Shown: piece after piece, positions 57,532 through 64,000 of the stretch
Numbering within the stretch: position 1 is the stretch's first letter
Layout: each line of letters begins with the position of its first letter
Translations under genes and position numbers: made by a program
The notes under the pieces: model-generated
What the model was told of the DNA's origin: nothing
Databases searched by the model: none
What the model saw: the letters and a program-made list of their open reading frames with translations, nothing else
From: CAYRHN01 sp964424115
GTDB taxonomy: Bacteria; Chloroflexota; Anaerolineae; Anaerolineales; Anaerolineaceae
Length of the DNA: 64,000 bases
Assembly: GCA_964424115.1 (NCBI GenBank)
Contig: CAYRHN010000001.1
Location: 124,001-188,000 of the forward strand
Direction: 5' to 3'

Positions 57532-60321
57532 TTATTGCTGTGCGCCTTTTGCCCGCTCCAGATTCAACGCCAACAACCTAGCTAATATCTCCTCATCGCT
57601 CAAATCCTCAGGCCAACCATAGGCCGCAAACACAGCCTGGTCCAGCTTGCGGTGTGCCAGGTCAAGCCAGGTGGGGCGTAGATTGTAGAGGTTGGTCAGA
57701 GTGCGCTTACTGAGTTCCTCTACGCTGATCTCTTTTGGATTAAGCCAGTTGTCGCGCATTTGAACAAGTTCGCGCGCTGCTTCGGCGATGGCTTGTACAT
57801 GCGGATCGCTCTGGTTTTCCTTGCCTGGCGGCCAGGGGAAGGGAAAGGTTTCAAAGGTGCGCGAGGATGAGTAACTTGGATCGTTGCCCACTCCCATCCA
57901 TGAACACTGAGCCAGTGACCATACCTCATGGGCGCGAGAATGTAGTACTCCAAAAAAATAATCATCGCTACGAGCAATCACATGAAGTTTATGATCTGGA
58001 ACAATATCTGTGTCCATCCAGGAGAAGAGCCGATATTTTGCTACTTCTGGAGTCACGATGCATCGATGTAAATTTGATATGGCGTTTCTCAATCCAGGCC
58101 TTGTTTCACCAAATAACCACCATCTTTCGCGAGTCCTTTTTCTATTATTTAAATCCCGGATTGGTTTTACATTTAGCTTAACATATTCAAAGGGCAATTC
58201 ATAAAAGGAAGCCTGATGGATCGATGTGTCAGCACCAAAATCTATAACCCATGCATCTCTAGCTCTTCCTGTTACATCTTGTCCCCCCATTCGTCTCTTT
58301 ATCACATCAGAATTTCTGCGCCCATTTGGATTTATCGGCGCAGTCATAAATTGCTTCGCTATCGCTGCATCAATATCAAAAGGCCCAGCCTTCATCATGC
58401 CAAGAAAACATATGTCCGCATTTTCTAGGAGTGATTTCGCTGATGTAACATCCACACGAGAAGTTAAATCGGAATTTATTGTGTTAACTTGATTTCCATT
58501 CAAGCTTTTCTTGGTTTCTTTTCCAGAATCAAATCCTACAATAGATACCCTAACTGCTGCCCCGTCAAGCACCCACGAGCGATCATCCCAAGCCATGAAG
58601 ATATCACCAGAGGTTTTGATTCTATCTAGCACCTTTCTGTTAGAGCCAGTCCTGATCGAATTCGTGGAAATTAGCCCTGCCCTTTGATTCCTTTTTTTCT
58701 CGATACCCTTTCGGGCAAGTTCAAACCAGTACGTAACAAGATCGGCACCTCCCGGAACATCAATATAGAGATTCCGAAGATCTGAGACGTACTTATCCCC
58801 TAATTCAGAGCGCATTTTCTTATCCCCCAAAAATGGCGGATTGCCGATGATCACATCCGCTTCCGGCCACTCGGGTTCGCAGGGCTTGCCTTCGGCGTCA
58901 TAAGCCAGGATGGCGTCCATATGGCGGATGCCGTCCAGCGGCTTGAGGATCGGCTCGGAGGGGATGCCAAAGCCGTTGTCGCGCAGCCATTGGATATAAC
59001 CGATCTGCACCGAGACCTGCGCCAGTTGGTGGGCGTACTCGTTGATCTCGATGCCCAAAAGCTGGGCAGGGATGACGCTGGGGAAGAAAGCCCCGATCTC
59101 ATTCCGGGCGGCAAACGTGACAACTTCCTTCTCTAGATCGAGCAGGCGCCTGAGCGCCAGGTAGAGGAAGTTGCCGCTGCCGCAAGCCGGATCCAAGATC
59201 TTAACAGCGGCAATGCGGTCAGCGAATCCGCGCAGCAGGGTGGTTAGTTTGTTGTGATGTGTGCGCCGGTTGCTCTTATCCTCTTCGTCGCGTTGCTGGA
59301 TGATCTCCGCAGCCTGGACTTGAATAGCTTCCCATTCGCGGCGCAAGGGCGCCATGAGCACCGGCTCGATGATCAGCAGGATGTCGTCCCGGCTGGTGTA
59401 ATGCGCGCCCAGTTGGGAGCGTTTCGAAGGGTCCAGGCTGCGCTCGAAGAGCGTGCCAAAGATGGTCGGCTCGATCGACGACCAGTCCAGGCGGCTGACC
59501 TGGTAGAGGATCTCCATCCCGTCGCTGTTGAGCTCCAGCACCTGGGCGTCGTCGAACAGGCGGCCGTCGAAGTGCTTGATCAGCTCGAAGCCAAACGCGC
59601 CGCCAGTGGACATGGCCTGGAACAGCTGCGAGAGCTGGGCCGCAAAGGTCTGCGGGTGATTGCGGAAGGTATGCACCAGGCGGGTGAAGAGCGGGTTATC
59701 GAACAGCCCCGCGTCCTCCGCGAACAGGCAGAAAAGCAGGCGGATCAGGAAATGGGCGATCACCGGCGCGGGGTGGCCGTCCTTGCGCATCAGATCGGCC
59801 AGGCGCGAGAACTGCGCCGCAGCCTGTTCGGTGACGTTCTCGGCGGTCTGTTTGGAGCGCAGCGCCTCCGGATCGATGAAGACCTTGCGCAGCAGATCCA
59901 GCTTTTCCGGCTTGAGCAGGTCGTCCAGGCTGATGGTCTCTTCGCGCTTGAGCGAGTTGGTGAAATTGGTGTGGATCTTGATCGTGTCCAGGTCGCACAC
60001 CACCAGGATGGGCGGGTTGCCCAGCGATTCGCGGTACTGCAGGAGCTGGTCATAGGCTTTTTGCAAATTGGCGTGCTTGCCCTTGTATTCCCAGGCGAAA
60101 TGGTCGCGGTACCACACATCCGCAAAGCCCTCGCCGCCGGAGGATTTGGTGGCGTAGGCTTCGAAGGTGAAGAACTCGCCCCTGGGATCCATCTCGGCCG
60201 GGGTGGCGTGCCCGATCAGGTGGCAGAGATCCAGGAAGTGCTCTTTAGCGCCGGCGCTCTCTTTGAGCGCGTTCTTTTTCCATTTGGTGACGAAGGATTG
60301 GGGGGTGAGGGAGTTTGTCAT
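57532..60321 (-). CDS. MmeI-like type IIL restriction-modification protein
   Basis: 929 residues, the MmeI size. N-terminal nuclease: Asp68, then nine residues, Glu78-Tyr-Lys80 (ADVW...WEYK), the same D-X9-EXK spacing as MmeI. Spacer region with LGAHYTSRDDILLIIEPV, methyltransferase motif I DPACGSGNFLY (about 376) and motif IV NPPFLG (about 493), then a target recognition region (about 600-800) and the helical MmeI_C end (VQAIAEAARELV to the C-terminus). One chain therefore cuts unmodified DNA and methylates adenine. The part from about 58840 down to 57880 (residues about 495-815) is much more AT-rich than the rest, as if the recognition domain was replaced. Confidence 0.93.
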   Translation of the reverse strand: MTNSLTPQSFVTKWKKNALKESAGAKEHFLDLCHLIGHATPAEMDPRGEFFTFEAYATKSSGGEGFADVWYRDHFAWEYKGKHANLQKAYDQLLQYRESLGNPPILVVCDLDTIKIHTNFTNSLKREETISLDDLLKPEKLDLLRKVFIDPEALRSKQTAENVTEQAAAQFSRLADLMRKDGHPAPVIAHFLIRLLFCLFAEDAGLFDNPLFTRLVHTFRNHPQTFAAQLSQLFQAMSTGGAFGFELIKHFDGRLFDDAQVLELNSDGMEILYQVSRLDWSSIEPTIFGTLFERSLDPSKRSQLGAHYTSRDDILLIIEPVLMAPLRREWEAIQVQAAEIIQQRDEEDKSNRRTHHNKLTTLLRGFADRIAAVKILDPACGSGNFLYLALRRLLDLEKEVVTFAARNEIGAFFPSVIPAQLLGIEINEYAHQLAQVSVQIGYIQWLRDNGFGIPSEPILKPLDGIRHMDAILAYDAEGKPCEPEWPEADVIIGNPPFLGDKKMRSELGDKYVSDLRNLYIDVPGGADLVTYWFELARKGIEKKRNQRAGLISTNSIRTGSNRKVLDRIKTSGDIFMAWDDRSWVLDGAAVRVSIVGFDSGKETKKSLNGNQVNTINSDLTSRVDVTSAKSLLENADICFLGMMKAGPFDIDAAIAKQFMTAPINPNGRRNSDVIKRRMGGQDVTGRARDAWVIDFGADTSIHQASFYELPFEYVKLNVKPIRDLNNRKRTRERWWLFGETRPGLRNAISNLHRCIVTPEVAKYRLFSWMDTDIVPDHKLHVIARSDDYFFGVLHSRAHEVWSLAQCSWMGVGNDPSYSSSRTFETFPFPWPPGKENQSDPHVQAIAEAARELVQMRDNWLNPKEISVEELSKRTLTNLYNLRPTWLDLAHRKLDQAVFAAYGWPEDLSDEEILARLLALNLERAKGAQQ

Positions 60322-60388
60322 TATCAGATTTGATTTTTTTTGGATGCTTTGGTAGCTGAAATATTATTAGAGTATATAAGGGACAATT

Positions 60389-62185
60389 TCATTGAACTAG
60401 GTGTTTAAATATTCTTTTCAAAAAATTTGAATGTTTTTCCTGGTTCGAATTTTGTTGAGAGATTGCCTTCTCGTATTCACTGGCTATACACGCCTCAATT
60501 ATTATGCTTTGCGCGAATATATCGTTAAACATATTCGATAGAAGTTTGCACATTAAAAAAACAAAAGCTGTTGCCGTGAATAGAATTATAAAGCTTGCGA
60601 AGAATTCAAGAAACATCATAAGAGAATATTTGTTGGATGTCGCTATGAGCCACCAACCTCCCGAGAAAGAAACAAGATTATTGATAAATTGGATAAATGG
60701 CTGTATGTTTATAACAAGTCCAATTAGAGCGAAAACGACCAAAGTAGGAGTAATTCTTTTTTCAATTGAATCAAGGTTTGTTTGAGCAATCATTTTAAGA
60801 TTTGAAAGTTCAAAACATGAAAGGTCAGTCATTTTCCAGGGAGGTGATGAGATTGGGGTCCTTTGTAATTCGATAATAAATTTGGTGAAAAGGGGCGAGG
60901 TATGATATGTAACAAGATATCTAAGTAGAGATTTGGATTTCTCTATGAGAGTTGCGCAAATATCGAACGCCAACAGCAATCCCGAAACTAACCCTGGAAT
61001 AATGGTAAAAATTATTATGATAACGATTCTAGTTAATTGGGTAGTTAATAAAGGAGAGGAGAAGCTTGAGAAACAGTAGTCAAACCTGATCCAAAGCACA
61101 TAGAACAATGAAAGGGCAATTATGATTGCTGTAAATGTTATGCGAACAGCGAGGCGGTATCTTTTTCTGGCAATAAAATTAGCCCAATAAATATATGGCG
61201 ATGGAGTAAATAACATACCCAATCCCAAAACCAGAATTGGAAATAATTTTTCAATTGACAGTGGTTGTGAGGTATCAAAAAGTTTGTATGGAATATTGTT
61301 AATTTCAAGTAACAGGATATTTGTTCCGACCAACAACCACAGTATTATGATTGAGAAATATAAAAGAAGATAAAAAAAGGAGAAGAGGCCGCTACTCCTC
61401 ACTAACCACTCGAAAGGGTTTGAGTAATTGTAAAGAAATCGTTTAATTTTTGACCATTTGCTGTAATTAGGATCGAAAAACTGATTTTGGGATGGGGGAC
61501 GAATTATGTTTGAGGTTGATCGAACCAAGCTTTCGTATCGCGATAAAATAGTTTCTGATGTTTTTGTTTGAGTTAAAACAGGCGGTGTTGTCTGCATTTT
61601 AATCAGAGGCGAGGATGTTGTTTTTTTGTCTTTATTTTCTAAGCTTTGCGTAGGATCTTTGTTTGTTTCAGTTTTTAGTTTTCGTTTAATTTGAAGGAAT
61701 TTGCTTCGAGCTTGCGCGTACTTGATTGAATCAATTGCAGAGTTAATTGAGCAAAACAAAGCATAACCAACCAATCCGAGATACACTCCGATTAGATATT
61801 TTGGATAAATTCCCGGTTGGATCAAATCCGCTTGGAAGAGAGTTGTTACAAATAGGAATATAGATATAAGGAGGACAAAAAAGAGAATGAAAAGAGTGTA
61901 TCTGAAATACCAGATTATCTCTTTATACAATCCCACATCTTCCAGAAAAATAATAAATGCATCGTCCCCTGAAGAAATTAGTACAGCTAGCGCAGCAAAA
62001 AAAACCGAAAATATTATTGATAATGTGGATATTACTACGCTAAAAATTTCATTGCTGATCTTATAATTGATTTCTTCCGGGCCAATTCCAAAGAATAAAA
62101 CCGCTACAAGAATGCCTAAAGCGAAATCCCACGAAATTACTATTTTGTGAATTGTCGAATTGGAGAAGTTATTGTTTTCGGCCAT
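60389..62185 (-). CDS. Polytopic membrane protein of unknown function (island operon, gene 3)
   Basis: 598 residues from a very AT-rich gene. About ten hydrophobic helices in two blocks: four in residues 1-150, then a charged cytoplasmic linker (about 160-250, Lys/Thr/Ser-rich), then about six from 265 to 550, and a Gln/Lys-rich tail. No transporter, channel or enzyme motif recognised. Its ATG lies 17 bases inside the preceding gene, so the two are translated together. In this setting a membrane effector of a defence system is possible; not shown. Confidence 0.72.
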   Translation of the reverse strand: MAENNNFSNSTIHKIVISWDFALGILVAVLFFGIGPEEINYKISNEIFSVVISTLSIIFSVFFAALAVLISSGDDAFIIFLEDVGLYKEIIWYFRYTLFILFFVLLISIFLFVTTLFQADLIQPGIYPKYLIGVYLGLVGYALFCSINSAIDSIKYAQARSKFLQIKRKLKTETNKDPTQSLENKDKKTTSSPLIKMQTTPPVLTQTKTSETILSRYESLVRSTSNIIRPPSQNQFFDPNYSKWSKIKRFLYNYSNPFEWLVRSSGLFSFFYLLLYFSIIILWLLVGTNILLLEINNIPYKLFDTSQPLSIEKLFPILVLGLGMLFTPSPYIYWANFIARKRYRLAVRITFTAIIIALSLFYVLWIRFDYCFSSFSSPLLTTQLTRIVIIIIFTIIPGLVSGLLLAFDICATLIEKSKSLLRYLVTYHTSPLFTKFIIELQRTPISSPPWKMTDLSCFELSNLKMIAQTNLDSIEKRITPTLVVFALIGLVINIQPFIQFINNLVSFSGGWWLIATSNKYSLMMFLEFFASFIILFTATAFVFLMCKLLSNMFNDIFAQSIIIEACIASEYEKAISQQNSNQEKHSNFLKRIFKHLVQ

Positions 62186-63017
62186 TGCGATTTATGATAT
62201 GCTGGAAAGTTTTTAATAATTGCTTGATTAAGTTTGGGCTATTATTATCTATTATAGCGCCAACTTGAACGGGGTTTTCTTCAGTGCTAATTTTAACATC
62301 TCTGTCTTGGAGGTTCTTGCCAGAAATACTGGCAAAGCCATAACCATCTGCTGCCATTCTGATACCTTGATATGCTTCATCCCTCAATAACCTCTCATAA
62401 TTTAATCCTCCAGGGCCTCCGGTTATAGTTTCAGATAGTTGGCTTGCTTCCAAATTCTGTAACCTTTTATCTAGTTGCTCCCAAGAATCTCTACTATTAG
62501 GATTTGATGGATGCACATTGATAGTTACCGAATATATTTTCTTAAATTCTTTTATCTGTTCCTCGATCGAAGAATCTTCGTTTATTGCCTCAACAGAAAT
62601 GCTAATAAAGAAGTTGTGATAAGCGGCTTCAATTAACCTACTAAAGATTCTTCTAAATTGTTTATCGCTTATTCGGCCGGAAATTGGGCGATATGCGATA
62701 ATCCCGCTTACCACATGAATGACAAAGTCTGATTTACCAACAATCTCGTCTTTTACAAAACTGGTCGTGATTTGATGAAGCGTTTTGTCAAAAGTTTCCT
62801 CGGGTAAGGTTTTATATTTTAATAATTTCCCGACAATAAACTCCTCAGTATTCAAGTTGACTCGATCACCATCGAAAATAGAATATTCATATTCTGTCTC
62901 TTCTCTATGAGATACATTGGAGGTAACGGCCTTATAGAGAAAATCAGATTTGGGTTCTTCTAAGCCTGAGATTATTCCTATTCTTCCAAAGAAAAAAGTG
63001 TGCAATTTGGCTGCCAT
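62169..63017 (-). CDS. Unrecognised soluble protein (island operon, gene 2)
   Basis: 282 residues from the ATG at 63017, with GAAAGGAAAA upstream and TAATATG linking it to the previous gene; an upstream in-frame start at 63110 overlaps that gene by 90 bases. Starts AAKLHTFFFGRIGIISG, with strands EYEYSIFDGDRVN, FVIHVVSGIIAYRPISG and NFFISISVEAINED, suggesting an alpha/beta fold that reads both ends of a long strand set. A Gly/Pro-rich segment (SETITGGPGGLNY) precedes a C-terminal part. The layout faintly recalls DUF4747-type proteins, but I do not recognise it. AT-rich like its neighbours. Confidence 0.68.
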   Translation of the reverse strand: MAAKLHTFFFGRIGIISGLEEPKSDFLYKAVTSNVSHREETEYEYSIFDGDRVNLNTEEFIVGKLLKYKTLPEETFDKTLHQITTSFVKDEIVGKSDFVIHVVSGIIAYRPISGRISDKQFRRIFSRLIEAAYHNFFISISVEAINEDSSIEEQIKEFKKIYSVTINVHPSNPNSRDSWEQLDKRLQNLEASQLSETITGGPGGLNYERLLRDEAYQGIRMAADGYGFASISGKNLQDRDVKISTEENPVQVGAIIDNNSPNLIKQLLKTFQHIINRNGRKQ

Positions 63018-63018
63018 A

Positions 63019-64000
63019 TTATTTTTCCTTTCTTGTTGTTGTAGATTCTGAATGTAATTTTGAAGCGGAAATAGGTTTTCTTGCATCAATAATAATTGCC
63101 CTAACATCATAACCTAATGGGCTTGTAGCCTGTTCCACGAGGCTGGAAATGTCTTTAGCTTTTTCGGCATCGCTGTCGGAAAACATAATGACAATAAAAA
63201 ATCCCAACTTTGTTTTTTCTGCATCGAGATAACACGGGAGTTGACTCTCGAAACCATCCCTGAACCTCGAGCTACTCGCTAACTTTAACTCCAGTAATGC
63301 TCTGTATCCATACCCTTGAGACAATTTAAAATCTACGGGGCCTCGTCCAATATCACTTTCCTTAGCTATATCAATATTATTAGCCTGGCAATAGTTCATA
63401 ACTAGTCCCAGCAATAGACTTTGACAAATTCGTTCGGACCTATGCCGACCATTGTCATTCCATAAAAGCGCCCATCCCCCATTTTGCTCAATATAATGCT
63501 TAAATTGTTCTACAAAAAAAGTGATAGCCGTCTTAAATTCCTGTGACGAGGAAATAACTAATGGTTGAGGGTGTTCTAAACTATATTTCTTAGTGGTGTC
63601 GTACCAACTCTGGAGCATTTGAGGATCTTCGGAAATGTTGTAAGGCTGTTGAGGATTATTTTCTGTGAATTCAATGTACCGTTTTCGAAGATTGGGGTGA
63701 TTTTGAGCGAATTCTACGATCGTTTCTTTATTTACATGACGGGTTACCTCATTAGAGAACTCTTGCCTCAGCGTTTCATTTTCGTAGTCGAAACAAAAAT
63801 CCCAGAATGTTCCTGTATTAATGGTTGGTAAATCTCGTAAATAACGTTGTGGGACAAGAATGACTGGCTTTCTTATATATGGGTTAATTGGCAATTGGGT
63901 TATGAGAGGAATCCATCTTGAATTTGTAATATCAAACTTCCCATCACTATACCGAACTTCTCGAGTAGGAACGCCATGTTTTTGACATATATCCAATGTA
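63019..64000 (-). CDS. PD-(D/E)XK nuclease-like protein, 5' end beyond the window
   Basis: At least 325 residues; the frame stays open to base 64000, so the TTG at 63996 need not be the start. The C-terminal third carries GPVDFKLSQGYGYRALLELKLA: Asp222, Glu236 and Lys238 (numbered from that TTG), spaced like a PD-(D/E)XK active site, with a conserved helix before it (RHRSERICQSLLLGLV) and QLPCYLDAEKTKLGFFIVI after it. This is a fold of restriction and related defence nucleases. The N-terminal 150 residues are unrecognised. First known gene of a three-gene AT-rich operon, one base before the next start. Confidence 0.78.
   Translation of the reverse strand, partial: TLDICQKHGVPTREVRYSDGKFDITNSRWIPLITQLPINPYIRKPVILVPQRYLRDLPTINTGTFWDFCFDYENETLRQEFSNEVTRHVNKETIVEFAQNHPNLRKRYIEFTENNPQQPYNISEDPQMLQSWYDTTKKYSLEHPQPLVISSSQEFKTAITFFVEQFKHYIEQNGGWALLWNDNGRHRSERICQSLLLGLVMNYCQANNIDIAKESDIGRGPVDFKLSQGYGYRALLELKLASSSRFRDGFESQLPCYLDAEKTKLGFFIVIMFSDSDAEKAKDISSLVEQATSPLGYDVRAIIIDARKPISASKLHSESTTTRKEK

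Noticed and set aside
59254..60333. Plus-strand frame of 359 codons opposite the MmeI-like gene
   Set aside because: The minus strand encodes the nuclease and methyltransferase motifs; high GC leaves the opposite strand open by chance.

Overview
The window is bacterial chromosome: dense, mostly operonic genes of about 50-55% GC, with long runs on each strand and few gaps over 150 bases. The gene set fits Chloroflexota, most likely class Anaerolineae: rows of GT-C type membrane proteins, a pyrophosphate-type phosphofructokinase, an RsmD with an altered motif, Thr/Pro-rich LysM and WD40 surface proteins, a CTC-type bL25, a DUF1461/Lit-like membrane protein, and no LPS or outer-membrane genes. 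This placement is inferred from gene content; no rRNA is present.

Layout. 1-10.2 kb: seven consecutive polytopic membrane proteins of GT-C/PMT/GT87 type, the first on the minus strand and cut by the left edge, the other six in a plus-strand operon with 4-base ATGA overlaps. 10.3-13.1 kb: a soluble histidine kinase, a PPi-type phosphofructokinase and a NUDIX hydrolase. 13.1-19.3 kb: a seven-gene minus-strand run (lipoprotein with G5 and propeller domains, UDP-glucuronate decarboxylase-like epimerase, GtrA, ChlI-like AAA+ ATPase, TPR protein, URO-D-like protein, RsmD). 19.4-20.7 kb: scpB-rluB, closed by a strong terminator. 20.8-26 kb: minus-strand phosphohexomutase, tatD, polyprenyl synthase, tRNA-Leu(GAG), plsX and a NERD-like membrane protein. 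26.1-32.8 kb: plus-strand cysteine desulfurase, mnmA, a small membrane protein, an S9 peptidase, trmI, a zinc-ribbon protein and a CoA-type NUDIX hydrolase. 32.8-46.4 kb: bL25, a tail-anchored beta-solenoid-like protein, an orphan UgpC-type ATPase, gpmA, a Lit-like protein with a membrane spermidine-synthase-like protein, nnr, a YtxH pair, uvrA, a LysM protein and a TolB-like lipoprotein. 46.4-54.3 kb: corA, an AttEFGH-like ABC lipoprotein operon, a terpene-cyclase-fold protein, a WYL regulator and tRNA-Val(TAC).

From 54.3 kb to the right edge is an accessory island. It starts with iteron-like repeats next to tRNA-Val and holds, all on the minus strand, an AT-rich pentapeptide-repeat protein, a decayed C-terminal fragment of an MmeI-type enzyme, a membrane-anchored WD40 protein, an intact MmeI-like type IIL restriction-modification protein with a mosaic AT-rich centre, and an AT-rich three-gene operon (PD-(D/E)XK nuclease-like protein cut by the right edge, a protein I do not recognise, and a polytopic membrane protein). 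That operon is the best candidate for an undescribed, probably anti-phage, system.

Expression signals. Several genes use TTG or GTG starts supported by good ribosome-binding sites. At least three genes (starts 38570, 41329 and 47443) have a -10 box only 6-10 bases before the ATG and no Shine-Dalgarno sequence, which suggests leaderless mRNAs. Several gene ends carry strong hairpins with no T tract.
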